Shown: positions 25,733 to 34,667 of the stretch, piece after piece | How positions within the stretch are numbered: the first letter of the stretch is position 1 | How the letters are laid out: the number at the start of each line of letters is the position of its first letter | NCBI RefSeq assembly: GCF_900316465.1 | Contig: NZ_ONDD01000006.1 | Location: 38,701-102,700 of the forward strand | Source of the DNA: an uncultured Fibrobacter sp. | GTDB lineage: Bacteria; Fibrobacterota; Fibrobacteria; Fibrobacterales; Fibrobacteraceae | DNA: 64,000 bases | Reading direction: 5' to 3' | Translations under genes and position numbers: made by a program | Notes under the pieces: generated by a model | Told to the model about the DNA's origin: nothing | Seen by the model: the letters and a program-made list of their open reading frames with translations, nothing else | Databases searched by the model: none

Positions 25733-26944
25733 ATGAATATCAATTCGAAAAATATTGCTGCCAAGATTATCCTTTTATCTGCAATCACCTCTTTCGCTGC
25801 CGAACCGATTTCGGTCACCACAAAAACCGGCGTAACCGCAACCCTTTACGGTTTTGCATCTCTCAACGCCGCCTACGAAGATTCCAAGAGCAATAACGGT
25901 AACTTCGCCAACTTCGTTGCCGCTTCTGACCTCACCAATGAAAACGATGGCGGCTGGCACTTGACTCCGAACCTGACTCGAATCGGTTTCAATCTTTCGA
26001 GCGGTAACGATACGACTTATTTCAAGGCCAACGGTAAAGTCGAAGTAGACTTTTACGGTGGCGGCTCAGCCAACAATCCTAACCCGCGTCTCCGCCACGG
26101 CTACGGTGAAATTTCTTTCAGCAAGACTGGCTTCTCTATTTTGGGCGGTCAAACTTGGGACGTGATTTCTCCGTTGGTAACCCCGACGCTTAACGCAGGC
26201 GTTCTCAATAACTCCGGCGACGCAGGCCTTCGTAGAGCTCAGCTGAGACTCACCGAGAAAATCCCCGTTGGTGAAGGTTCTGTGGATATTGCCGCCGCTG
26301 TTGTCCGCACCATCGGTGAAAACCAGCCGTACAATTCCTCCTCTGCCTCGGAAACCGGTACCGACGCCGACATTCCTACTTTCCAGGGCCGCATCGGCAT
26401 TGCGCTTCCGCTGTGGGTGGAAAACAAGAAGGCTGGTTTGGGCGTTTCTGGCCATTACGGACAAGAAGAAATCGACTTGGACGCAACCGGCAAAACCAAG
26501 GATATTCCCACCTGGTCTGCTAACGTCGACTTGACTCTCCCCATCACAAGCGCAATCACCTTTCTTGGCGAAGGATTCGTCGGTGAAAACCTGGATACAT
26601 ACGCTGCCGGCATCGGTCGCGGATTTGTCGCCAACACCGAAGATCCCGAAAGCGTCAAGAGCATCAAGGCTTACGGTGGTTGGTTCGCTCTGCAAGCTAA
26701 ACTGATCCAAAAACTGGCAATTAATGGTGGCGCAGGTATTGACAAACTGGACCGCGATGACATCGAAACCGTGGGCGGCCGCGAGCAGAACATTTCCATT
26801 TTCGCAAACGCCACCTACAGCCTGACCGATGCATTCTCGCTCGGATTTGAATACTTGCACGTTCAAACCGATTACCTGACCGCCGGCACCGTGAAAGAAG
26901 CCGACTTGAACCGCTATCAACTTTCTGCAACTTATGGTTTCTAA
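25733..26944 (+). CDS. Outer-membrane porin-like beta-barrel protein
   Basis: A 403-residue protein with a signal peptide (about 1-22, ending SFAAE). The mature part starts ISVTTKTGVTATLYGFASLNAAYEDS, as in Gram-negative porins, and consists of alternating amphipathic strands (GFNLSSGNDTTYFKANGKVEVDFYG, GISILGGQTWDV type), ending in YQLSATYGF with the terminal Phe needed for barrel assembly. It is the first gene of an operon with an ABC importer, 17 bp before the binding-protein gene, so it probably lets that importer's substrate cross the outer membrane. Confidence 0.88.
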   Translation: MNINSKNIAAKIILLSAITSFAAEPISVTTKTGVTATLYGFASLNAAYEDSKSNNGNFANFVAASDLTNENDGGWHLTPNLTRIGFNLSSGNDTTYFKANGKVEVDFYGGGSANNPNPRLRHGYGEISFSKTGFSILGGQTWDVISPLVTPTLNAGVLNNSGDAGLRRAQLRLTEKIPVGEGSVDIAAAVVRTIGENQPYNSSSASETGTDADIPTFQGRIGIALPLWVENKKAGLGVSGHYGQEEIDLDATGKTKDIPTWSANVDLTLPITSAITFLGEGFVGENLDTYAAGIGRGFVANTEDPESVKSIKAYGGWFALQAKLIQKLAINGGAGIDKLDRDDIETVGGREQNISIFANATYSLTDAFSLGFEYLHVQTDYLTAGTVKEADLNRYQLSATYGF

Positions 26945-26961
26945 CGAAGGAGACTTGAATA

Positions 26962-28002
26962 ATGAATCAGAAACAAATTTTCAATAAAATCCGCAATCGA
27001 ATTGCTTTCACAATCCTCTTTAGCCTCGCCTGCGCCACTTCTGCAATCGCCGCAGACAAGATTTCCATCGGTTACCTGTCTTCTACAGGTCAAGGAAAAT
27101 TCTTTATCGCTAAAGATGCTGGCATTTTCGAGAAAAACGGTCTTGACGTAACGCTCGTAGAATTTTCGAATTCCGGCGACGGCATTGCTGCTGTCCGCGC
27201 AGGTAAACTCGATGCAGGCGCATTCGGTTCGCTCGCTCCGCTTATTCACATTTCGCAGGGTGCCGACATCCGCGTGATTGGAGGCATCATGGGTGGCGAC
27301 CAGGCTGTGATTACCCGCAAGGAAAACGCAGCCTCCGTCAAAAAGCTGAGTGACCTCAAGGGCAAGAAAATCGCCACCATTCGCTTGGGCACCGCCGACG
27401 CCATCGTTCGCGGCGGCCTCAAGAAAGAAGGCGTTGACTGGCGCAAGGATGTCACCATCGTAGAACTCAAGAATCCGCCTGCAGTGATCGAAGCCGTCAA
27501 GAATGGCAGCGTATTTGCAGGCGTTACTTGGGGCCCGCACGACCTCCGCGCCGAAGAAGCAGGCCTTTCTGTGGTGCTCCGCAGTAAGGACATCAATCCC
27601 GGCCATATTTGCTGCCGCTTAATTGCCTCGCTCCGCAAGATTGACGGCCGCGAAGATGTCTATAAGCGTTTGGTCAAATCGCTAATCGAAGCTGAAGAAC
27701 TGGTGCAAAATGACCACAAGAAGAGCGTGGAAATTATTGCCAAGTGGATCAAGCTTGATACCGCTCTTGTCAACAAGGCGTTCTACAGCGGGCACGTCAC
27801 GCAGGATACCGACCCGAACGTGAAGGGTGTTGAATTCTTCTGGGATTTCTTGAAAGATGCTGAATTTATCAAGTCCGACAAGAAAGTCTCCGAATACGTG
27901 CGCACCGATTTCTATAAGGCCGCCATCGCGGAACTGCGCAAAGAAAAACCCAAGTCCGAATTTTACGTCAAGGCCGAAAACATTTTCAAGTCCAGGAACT
28001 AA
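26962..28002 (+). CDS. ABC transporter substrate-binding protein, SsuA/TauA/NrtA-like
   Basis: A 346-residue periplasmic protein with a signal peptide (ending ATSAIAADK) followed by ISIGYLSSTGQGKFFIAKDAGIFEKNGLDVTLVEF, the standard opening of aliphatic-sulfonate, taurine and nitrate binding proteins. GSLAPLIHISQGADIRVIGG and LKGKKIATIRLGTADAIV agree. The ligand is unknown; a sulfur compound is plausible from the neighbouring nitrogenase-like genes. No SsuD-type monooxygenase is present, as expected for an anaerobe. It is followed after 7 bp by the ATPase gene. Confidence 0.9.
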   Translation: MNQKQIFNKIRNRIAFTILFSLACATSAIAADKISIGYLSSTGQGKFFIAKDAGIFEKNGLDVTLVEFSNSGDGIAAVRAGKLDAGAFGSLAPLIHISQGADIRVIGGIMGGDQAVITRKENAASVKKLSDLKGKKIATIRLGTADAIVRGGLKKEGVDWRKDVTIVELKNPPAVIEAVKNGSVFAGVTWGPHDLRAEEAGLSVVLRSKDINPGHICCRLIASLRKIDGREDVYKRLVKSLIEAEELVQNDHKKSVEIIAKWIKLDTALVNKAFYSGHVTQDTDPNVKGVEFFWDFLKDAEFIKSDKKVSEYVRTDFYKAAIAELRKEKPKSEFYVKAENIFKSRN

Positions 28003-28009
28003 GAATAGT

Positions 28010-28825
28010 ATGGCAATAAAGCAAAATGGTTTTGAAACAACGAATCTCGGTTTTTCGTACGATGGCAGGGCCATCTTGAAAAACATCAACTTGAAAATCA
28101 ACCAAGGTGAGTTCGTATGCCTGCTAGGCGAAAGCGGTAGTGGCAAGACCACTTTGCTTAACCTTCTCGCCGGGCTTACCAAGCCGAGCGAGGGGCATGT
28201 CTACTGGAAAGGAAAAGAAATCGAAAAGCCTTCTGCAGAAAGGAGTGTAGTCTTTCAGGACTACACCCTTTTCCCTTGGCTTACCCTTCTCCAAAATGTA
28301 ACGCTCGCCATTAAAAAGACAAAAAAGCTGAAGACGAGCTACGCCAAAAATTTAGCCGAAGAATACTTGAACTTAGTAGGACTTTCTGGAAGCCTACATA
28401 AATACCCCTTTGAACTTTCGGGCGGAATGCGCCAGCGCGGAGCCATAGCGCGTGCCTTAAGTGTCAGCGCTGACGCCCTTCTTTTAGACGAACCCTTTGG
28501 CGCTCTCGATCCCGTAAACCGTGCAAGCCTCCAAGATTTGGTGCTGGAACTTTGCCGCGGTGTCAAGGACCGCCCAATCACCACACTGTTTGTCACGCAC
28601 GACATTCGCGAAGCCGTTTATCTCGGAAGCCGCATTATCGTTTTAGGGGCAACCCCCGGTCGCATCATTGCAGACATCCCGCTTGATTTCCCGGTAAAGA
28701 AGAATCGTGGTGAATGGTTCCGCAACGAAAAAGTCCAACAAACCATTGCAACCATTGAAGACGCCTACCACAAGGACATCCTTGAAAAACTAGGCCACAT
28801 TGTACAAGGAGGTGCCAGCATATGA
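28010..28825 (+). CDS. ABC transporter ATPase, SsuB/TauB-like
   Basis: A 271-residue ATPase: Walker A GESGSGKT, Q-loop VVFQDYTLFPW, signature LSGGMRQR, Walker B ALLLDEPFGALDP, H-loop TLFVTHDIREA. The FPW after the Q-loop is usual in the SsuB/NrtD group. The start at 28010 (MAIKQNG) is chosen because upstream in-frame codons run back through the binding-protein gene in another frame. The stop overlaps the permease start by four bases. Confidence 0.93.
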   Translation: MAIKQNGFETTNLGFSYDGRAILKNINLKINQGEFVCLLGESGSGKTTLLNLLAGLTKPSEGHVYWKGKEIEKPSAERSVVFQDYTLFPWLTLLQNVTLAIKKTKKLKTSYAKNLAEEYLNLVGLSGSLHKYPFELSGGMRQRGAIARALSVSADALLLDEPFGALDPVNRASLQDLVLELCRGVKDRPITTLFVTHDIREAVYLGSRIIVLGATPGRIIADIPLDFPVKKNRGEWFRNEKVQQTIATIEDAYHKDILEKLGHIVQGGASI

Positions 28826-29586
28826 GAACTTTTACAAAATACTTATCCAAGTTTTCGGGGAACCTTTTTCTTCTCTTTTTACTTGGAATTTGGGTGTTGA
28901 TCAGCTGCGGTCCCGAATGGGACAGCCAATATTTGTTCCCGTCTCCTAAGGCTATACTGAAAGCCCTCTTCGATTCTCGTGAAGAACTTTTGCGCAGTGC
29001 AGGAGCCTCTCTTTTAAAACTGGTGCCCGCCTATTTGGTGGCGTCGATTGTCGGAATCTCTATCGGAATCGTTTCCGGTTCCATTCCGTGGGTATCGAAC
29101 ATGCTGAAACCCATTTCCAGGTTTGCGGCCCCCATTCCCCCCAACGTTTATATTCCTTACGCGATAGCGATTCTTCCGACGTTCTATTTGTCTTCGACCT
29201 TTATCATCTTTATTGCCGCTTTTTGGCCCATTTACTTGAATACGGCTGCCGGCGCGGCTGAAATCCCCGAAAAATACAGGCGCAACGCCGCCATTATCGG
29301 AATTGGAAAGTTTGAATACTTGTGGAGAATCGCCCTTGTAGCAAGCCTGCCGTCAATATTTTCGGGGCTTTCTGTAGGCATGGGACTTTCGTTCATCATG
29401 CTCACCGTGGCTGAACTTTTCGGCGAAAACACGGGGCTCGGTCACTTTGTGCAATTTTACGCCGACTATTCCGATTACCCCAACATGGTTGCAGGCATTC
29501 TCTGGACAGGCATTGTGGTACTTGCGATTATGGAACTGTTTGAACTTGTTAAACGCAAGCTCCTGTTCTGGACAAAAGCGAACTAG
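28822..29586 (+). CDS. ABC transporter permease, SsuC/TauC-like
   Basis: A 254-residue inner-membrane permease with about six helices. The loop AAGAAEIPEKYRRNAAIIGIGKFEYLWRIALVASLPSIFSG matches the EAA motif of binding-protein-dependent permeases. It starts inside the ATPase gene (ATGA overlap, 28822-28825), so the two are translated together. It completes a porin-SBP-ATPase-permease operon. Confidence 0.92.
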   Translation: MRTFTKYLSKFSGNLFLLFLLGIWVLISCGPEWDSQYLFPSPKAILKALFDSREELLRSAGASLLKLVPAYLVASIVGISIGIVSGSIPWVSNMLKPISRFAAPIPPNVYIPYAIAILPTFYLSSTFIIFIAAFWPIYLNTAAGAAEIPEKYRRNAAIIGIGKFEYLWRIALVASLPSIFSGLSVGMGLSFIMLTVAELFGENTGLGHFVQFYADYSDYPNMVAGILWTGIVVLAIMELFELVKRKLLFWTKAN

Positions 29587-29644
29587 TCATGATTAGTAAC
29601 ACTTCAAAAATATTTATATTGGCAGTGAAAATTGGAGATTTAAA

Positions 29645-30214
29645 ATGAGCTTGACCGTCGAACGCGCAAAAGAAATCAGCAAGGGCCACGTGACCGAAGA
29701 ATCGCTGGTCATCCATTCCCTCAACGTATGCTACGCCATGGGCGCCATGGCCAAACACTTCGGCGAAGACGTTGAACACTGGCAAGCCGTGGGCTACCTG
29801 CACGATTACGACTATCAGGAATTCCCCGAAGAACACCTGCAGCACACCGAAAAGGAACTGCTTGCGCAGGGCGTCTCCGAAGAAGACGTGCGCGCCATTT
29901 TGGCACACGGCTTTGAAATCGTGAACCAGGTGGAACCCAAGACCAACATGGAAAAGAGCCTGTTCACCGTCGACGAACTCACCGGAATCATCCAGGCCTG
30001 CGCAAGAATGCGCCCCAACGGAATTTTGGACCTCGAAGTGAAAAGTTTCATGAAGAAGTTCAAGGACAAAAAATTCGCCGCCAAGTGCAACCGTGACTAC
30101 ATTCTGAAAGGCTGCGCCCTGCTCGGCATGGACGTGAAAGACGTCGCCGCCATCTGCATCGAGGGTATGCGCGAACACGCCGCCGAAATCGGCCTAGCGG
30201 GGAACGCCGCGTAA
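29645..30214 (+). CDS. HD-domain hydrolase
   Basis: A 189-residue protein with metal-binding HD-fold residues: VIHSLNVCYAM, AVGYLHDYDYQEFPEEH (the HD pair) and ILAHGFEIV. This is the small HDIG-type phosphohydrolase family found widely without assigned substrate. The SD (GGAG) is good. It lies 58 bp after the permease on the same strand and may be read from the same transcript, but its function has no evident tie to transport. Confidence 0.88.
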   Translation: MSLTVERAKEISKGHVTEESLVIHSLNVCYAMGAMAKHFGEDVEHWQAVGYLHDYDYQEFPEEHLQHTEKELLAQGVSEEDVRAILAHGFEIVNQVEPKTNMEKSLFTVDELTGIIQACARMRPNGILDLEVKSFMKKFKDKKFAAKCNRDYILKGCALLGMDVKDVAAICIEGMREHAAEIGLAGNAA

Positions 30215-30330
30215 TTACGACGCTATCCAAAATCCGTAAAATTTTCCAAAAACTGTAACGAAAAATGCCAAAGTATCTTGTGAAAGAGCTTTGGCATATT
30301 TTTTGCATTCTATGGGGCGCAGGATTTAAT

Positions 30331-31317
30331 ATGATTACGCTGAACGACTATTTATATTCTGGAAACACGGTACTGAAAATTTTGCACCAGTATTCTAACG
30401 ACCTCAGGAACGGTGCGAAGGAAACGCGCAACAGCATCGACCTTGCGCATTCGAATTTTCTGATTCAGATTATTGAATTGCTGGAGCACAATGACTTTTT
30501 GACTTCGCAGTCTCAGCGGATCAAGGAATTCTACAAGTTCATGACGCGGGAATACCCGTTCTTGGCTTTTACTTTCAAGGGTCGCATTAAGTCGCTGATT
30601 CGCGCCGAAGAAAAATTCAATGGTTACATCCTTGAATACATTTACGGCTACTACAAAAAAAACGGGAAGTTCCCGACAGAAGCCGAAATCAAGAGCAAGC
30701 TGAACTTTCGCGACTTGATTGCTTACCGCATTGTGATTTCGATGCCGGTTTGCCACATTAAAAAGGGCGAGAACCGCCGCGAAGTAGAAGAAAAGTATCT
30801 GTACGAAATCGCGAACGTGCTGCCGGAATTCTTGGAAGAGCGCGGCTTTACGGCAGAAATCACGAAGTACACGGAAGACGGTCATTCGGAATTGTTGAAT
30901 GAACAAGTGCGGCCGTATTACCACGATTCGGTGGCATTCCCGAGGAGTTCGGGTTACCAGTCGCTGCATATTATTTTCTACGACAATCTGGCCCGCTGCT
31001 TTACCGAAGTGCAGTTGCGCACCAAGGATATGGATGACTTTGCCGAAATCGGCGAGGCAAACCATTTTGGCTACGAGAAAACGCAAGAGGCGCGCCGCAG
31101 CAAGCACGACGAGATTCCGAGCGGCGAATGCGTGTATTTTGACGAAGCCTACGAGCGCCTGACAAAATTGCAGGAAATTGAGCTCGCGAATGTAGACGTG
31201 AACATGTTCAAGGCAATCAACAACCAGCTGATCAACGACGGTTGCGGCCTTTTCCGCGGTCGGCAAATTTTGCCGTTCGAGCATCTATCGCGCTTCCAGA
31301 ACGATTTGATTGACTGA
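30331..31317 (+). CDS. RelA/SpoT-domain nucleotidyltransferase (putative alarmone synthetase)
   Basis: A 328-residue single-domain protein. The synthetase fold is marked by FRDLIAYRIVISM, RSSGYQSLHIIFYDN and CFTEVQLRTKDMDDFAEIGEANHFGYEK. It lacks the HD hydrolase and TGS/ACT regions of long RelA, so it is a small alarmone synthetase-like protein, or a toxSAS-type enzyme that modifies another target. No antitoxin-like gene is adjacent. The start at 30331 follows AGGA at six bases; an upstream frame to 30265 lacks an SD. Confidence 0.85.
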   Translation: MITLNDYLYSGNTVLKILHQYSNDLRNGAKETRNSIDLAHSNFLIQIIELLEHNDFLTSQSQRIKEFYKFMTREYPFLAFTFKGRIKSLIRAEEKFNGYILEYIYGYYKKNGKFPTEAEIKSKLNFRDLIAYRIVISMPVCHIKKGENRREVEEKYLYEIANVLPEFLEERGFTAEITKYTEDGHSELLNEQVRPYYHDSVAFPRSSGYQSLHIIFYDNLARCFTEVQLRTKDMDDFAEIGEANHFGYEKTQEARRSKHDEIPSGECVYFDEAYERLTKLQEIELANVDVNMFKAINNQLINDGCGLFRGRQILPFEHLSRFQNDLID

Positions 31318-31447
31318 TTTGATTGAAAAGCTATAAAAAAATTGTATATCCCGAAATATTGCGCCGCTTAGGTGCAATTTGTATTTTTGCTTGTCACACT
31401 TTTAACTCTGTGAGTCACCACCACTAAACGCTTTTCTACACGACAAA

Positions 31448-32455
31448 ATGTCCGAAGTCAAAAAATTCCTTGCAAAAGATTTCTACAAGATTGATTCCCA
31501 AAATTCAACGCTACTCGATGTTCGCGAAACGAGTGAAGCCATCGTGCGCCCTGTGAACGGGGCGCTGCAGGTTCCGTTCTTTGAACTGTCCAAGAAGATA
31601 GATAGCATCCCGAAAGACAAGCCCGTTTACGTATTCTGCTCCACGGGAGACCGTTCCGAAGAGGTTGCCGAAATTTTCGCCGATCGCGATTACGACGTGT
31701 ACAATGTAGAAGGCGGGCTTGACGCCGTCCCGAAAATTCACTTCGTTGATGCCAAGGGTCTCAAGTGCCCGGGCCCCATCGTGAAGGTGGACGAAGCGGT
31801 CAAAAGTGTGTCCGTCGGCGAAGAAGTCCAGGTGGAAGCGACCGAGAAAGCATTCTTCTCGGATGTGGATGTCTGGTGCCAGCGTACCGGCAACGAATTG
31901 AAATCGCTTTCCGAAAAAGACGGCGTGATCTATGCGACAATCGTAAAGCGAGACACACCCCAGTCTCTCGAAAAAAGGGATTTTGAGCACGGCAAGACGT
32001 TTGTCGTTTTCAGTGGCGATTTGGATAAAGCGATAGCCTCTTTCATTATGGCAAACGGAGCTGCCGCCATGGGACGCCCGGTTACCATGTTCTTCACCTT
32101 CTGGGGAGTAAGCATTTTGCGCAGGCCCGAAAAGGTGCGCGTCAAGAAATCGCTCATCGGAAAAATGTTTGGATTCATGATGCCCCGCGGTTCCAAGAAA
32201 CTCGGACTTTCGCGCATGAACTTTGGCGGAATCGGCGCCAAGATGATTCGCGCGGTCATGAAGCAGAACGGCGTTTCTTCGCTAGAAGAACTGATTGAAA
32301 GCGCAAGGCGGAAGGGCGTGAAGTTTGTCGCCTGTCAGATGTCGATGGAACTCATGGGAATCACAGCCGAAGAGTTGATTGACGGCGTTGAACTCGGCGG
32401 CGTCGCGACGATGCTCGGCTCCACCGAAAAATCCGACTTGACATATTTTATTTAA
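31448..32455 (+). CDS. Rhodanese-TusA-DsrE fusion, sulfur-carrier protein
   Basis: A 335-residue cytoplasmic fusion. Residues 1-95 are a rhodanese domain with active Cys in VYVFCSTGDRSEEVA. About 98-170 is a TusA/SirA domain with DAKGLKCPGPIVKV, the persulfide-carrying Cys. About 180-335 is a DsrE-like domain (TFVVFSGDLDKAIASFIMANGAAAMG) ending VKFVACQMSMELMGI with the DsrE-type Cys. The same three domains occur at the C-terminus of some CoA-disulfide reductases. It should accept and hand on sulfane sulfur. It lies 9 bp before a shortened BioB-like gene. Confidence 0.92.
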   Translation: MSEVKKFLAKDFYKIDSQNSTLLDVRETSEAIVRPVNGALQVPFFELSKKIDSIPKDKPVYVFCSTGDRSEEVAEIFADRDYDVYNVEGGLDAVPKIHFVDAKGLKCPGPIVKVDEAVKSVSVGEEVQVEATEKAFFSDVDVWCQRTGNELKSLSEKDGVIYATIVKRDTPQSLEKRDFEHGKTFVVFSGDLDKAIASFIMANGAAAMGRPVTMFFTFWGVSILRRPEKVRVKKSLIGKMFGFMMPRGSKKLGLSRMNFGGIGAKMIRAVMKQNGVSSLEELIESARRKGVKFVACQMSMELMGITAEELIDGVELGGVATMLGSTEKSDLTYFI

Positions 32456-32464
32456 GGCCCCGTT

Positions 32465-33058
32465 ATGATAAACAGACAAGCCGCTCTTGAAATTTTGAAT
32501 GCGAACGCAGATTCGTTACCGAACTTGATTGAACAGGCATATCAGCTGCGTACCAAGTACAAAGGCAACCGCGTAAGCATTCAGTTGCTCACCAATGTCC
32601 GCAGCGGAAACTGTACGCAGAACTGCGCCTATTGTGCCCAGTCGCGCGATTCTGCAGCTCCGATTGAAAAGTATCGTTATGTAGAAGACAAAAAGCTGTA
32701 TGGCGACAACGATCTCGTTGACGAAATGCATTTGGCGAGGCACTGCATCGGGCTCAGCGGCATTCGTTTTGCAGACGACGATATCGAAAAACTTGCCGAA
32801 CGCATCCGCAAGATGAAAAAGAACGACACGCAAATCTGTTGTTCCATCGGGTTCCCGACCGAAAAGCAGGCGCTGATTCTTAAAGAAGCCGGCCTCAACC
32901 GCATCAATCACAACCTGAAGAAGACGCTCTTCAAGGTAGCCGACTCTATTTTTGCGTCAGGCTACCTCACCGAAGGCGGCCAGAGTCTCGAAGAGACCTT
33001 CCGCACCATCGAGGCGGCAGGCTTCACCTGGCAAGTGGAAAGCGAATCATCCCACTAA
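32465..33058 (+). pseudogene. Internally shortened biotin synthase-like radical SAM protein
   Basis: 197 residues against about 320-350 for BioB. The N-terminal half is normal: VRSGNCTQNCAYCAQS supplies the SAM-cluster cysteines Cys50, 54 and 57, then ICCSIGF and GLNRINHNL. The next residues jump directly to VADSIFASGYLTEGGQ, which in BioB is near the end. So 100 or more residues of the barrel, including the regions holding E. coli Cys188 and Arg260 of the [2Fe-2S] site, are missing in frame. The 3' end overlaps convergent pdxT by 12 bases. It is probably a deletion relic; a shortened but active enzyme or an assembly collapse is possible. Confidence 0.72.
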
Positions 33059-33649
33059 CTTCAAGAAATACTGGTGAATGCTCGTGTCGCTATTGAGTTC
33101 CGGATGGAACGAAAGCGCAATTTGGTTCTTGTAGCGAACGGCAACGATTTGCTCGGGAGCATCTGCATTATTCGAACTTGCCGTACGCGAAAGGACTTCG
33201 ACGCCATCGCCGACCGATTCAAAGAAGGGCGCGCGAATAAAGGTCTGCGGCACTTTTCCGATGTGCGCGACTTCGTTTTCCGTAAAGAAGCTGCCGAGCT
33301 GCCTTCCGTAAGCATTCCTGCGGATAATCGCGGGGAGTGTCGCGAAATGCGCCTTGTTTTCGCCTGCAATTTTTTCGGCGAGGAGGATTGCGCCAGCACA
33401 TGTTGCAAGCACAGGCAATCCTTCGGCAATCTTTTTTCGAAGAGGCTCGAAAAGTCCCAAATCGTGGAGCAGTTTCCCTTGCACGGTACTTTCTCCACCG
33501 GGGAGTACGAGACCGTCTAAATGGAGGTCAAGGTCGCGTAACTGCCTGATTTCAAATACTTCGGCGCCCAGCGATTTGAGGATGCGTTCGTGTTCAATGA
33601 ACGCCCCCTGCACCGCGAGTACGCCAATTTGCGGTTTGTTAATTCCCAT
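33047..33649 (-). CDS. pdxT: Pyridoxal 5'-phosphate synthase glutaminase subunit
   Basis: PdxT releases ammonia from glutamine and passes it to PdxS. The 200-residue protein has the class I glutaminase triad: nucleophile Cys in LATCAGAILLAE, and His/Glu in SFHPELNSDTSIHQYF. LVLPGGESTV is the oxyanion region. Its start overlaps the pdxS stop by one base. It converges on and overlaps the BioB-like gene. Confidence 0.96.
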   Translation of the reverse strand: MGINKPQIGVLAVQGAFIEHERILKSLGAEVFEIRQLRDLDLHLDGLVLPGGESTVQGKLLHDLGLFEPLRKKIAEGLPVLATCAGAILLAEKIAGENKAHFATLPAIIRRNAYGRQLGSFFTENEVAHIGKVPQTFIRAPFFESVGDGVEVLSRTASSNNADAPEQIVAVRYKNQIALSFHPELNSDTSIHQYFLKLVG

Positions 33650-34527
33650 TACTTTCCCCTTTCGGCCATCAGCAGCGCGATTTCCTGTTCGTTGATACCG
33701 ACCATGGCTTCGCCCAAGTCTTCAGAAAGCTTGGCGATCAGCTTTGCATCGGTATAGTTGGTAACTGCCTGCACAATGGCGGCGGCACGCTTGGCGGGGT
33801 TGCCGGACTTGAAGATTCCGGAGCCTACGAAAACGCCTTCGGCACCGAGTTGCATCATGAGGGCGGCATCGGCGGGGGTGGCAACACCACCGGCAGCGAA
33901 GTTCACCACGGGGAGTTTCTTGTGGTCGTGAACGAAGCGCACCAGGTCGTACGACACCTGGAGTTCCTTGGCGCGATTGAAGAGTTCATCTTCGCGCATG
34001 CTCGAAATGCGGGCGATTTCCTGGTTCATCAGGCGCATGTGTCGTACGGCCTGGACGATGTCGCCCGTCCCCGGCTCGCCCTTGGTACGGATCATCGATG
34101 CGCCTTCTTCGATACGGCGCAGCGCTTCGCCCAAATCCTTCGCGCCGCACACGAACGGAACGTCGAATTCGCGCTTGTTGATGTGAAAAATATCGTCGGC
34201 AGGAGAAAGCACTTCGCTTTCGTCGATGTAGTCAATCTCGATGGCCTGCAAAATTTGCGCTTCGGCAAAGTGGCCGATGCGGCACTTGGCCATTACGGGT
34301 ATTGAAACTGCGTCCTGAATCCCCTTGATCATCTTGGGGTCGCTCATGCGCGACACACCGCCTGCAGCGCGGATATCGGCAGGGATGCGTTCCAATGCCA
34401 TCACGGCGGCGGCCCCAGCGGCTTCGGCGATTTTGGCTTGTTCGGGGGTTGTCACGTCCATAATGACGCCACCCTTGAGCATCTGGGCAAGGTTCTTGTT
34501 GAGTTCGTAACGGTTCTGGTCAGACAT
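33649..34527 (-). CDS. pdxS: Pyridoxal 5'-phosphate synthase subunit PdxS
   Basis: PdxS makes PLP from ribose 5-phosphate, glyceraldehyde 3-phosphate and ammonia. At 292 residues it has the conserved KGGVIMDVTTPEQAKIAEAAGAAAVMALERIPADIRAAGGVSRMSDP-type barrel start, with catalytic Lys in VMAKCRIGH and KRE region VPFVCGAKDLGEALRRI. PLP is the cofactor of MetY, MetB and CysK, encoded further along. The gene is divergent from pdxR. Confidence 0.97.
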   Translation of the reverse strand: MSDQNRYELNKNLAQMLKGGVIMDVTTPEQAKIAEAAGAAAVMALERIPADIRAAGGVSRMSDPKMIKGIQDAVSIPVMAKCRIGHFAEAQILQAIEIDYIDESEVLSPADDIFHINKREFDVPFVCGAKDLGEALRRIEEGASMIRTKGEPGTGDIVQAVRHMRLMNQEIARISSMREDELFNRAKELQVSYDLVRFVHDHKKLPVVNFAAGGVATPADAALMMQLGAEGVFVGSGIFKSGNPAKRAAAIVQAVTNYTDAKLIAKLSEDLGEAMVGINEQEIALLMAERGK

Positions 34528-34583
34528 GTAAATCTCCTTGGTTGTGGAATGGTTTAATTTCAGGCTGTAATTTAAAACATTCG

Positions 34584-34665
34584 CTTGACCTGCACAATAT
34601 TCAGTTTTTTACTATTTTTATAAGGTCAGTTAAATATCAGATTAACAATATTAATAAGGTCAGTT
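34584..34665. promoter_or_regulatory. PdxR operator repeats
   Basis: ATAAGGTCAGTT occurs twice in direct orientation (34620-34631 and 34654-34665), 34 bases apart, and an inverted half-site TTGACCTG lies near 34585. Direct repeats plus one inverted half-site are typical of MocR/PdxR operators between pdxR and pdxST. Confidence 0.72.
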
Positions 34666-34667
34666 TC

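Noticed and set aside
31393..31421. Third copy of the ECF promoter before the rhodanese fusion gene
   Set aside because: GTCACACTTT is close to the -35 box, but the second box does not match TAGTGTTAC at the right spacing.
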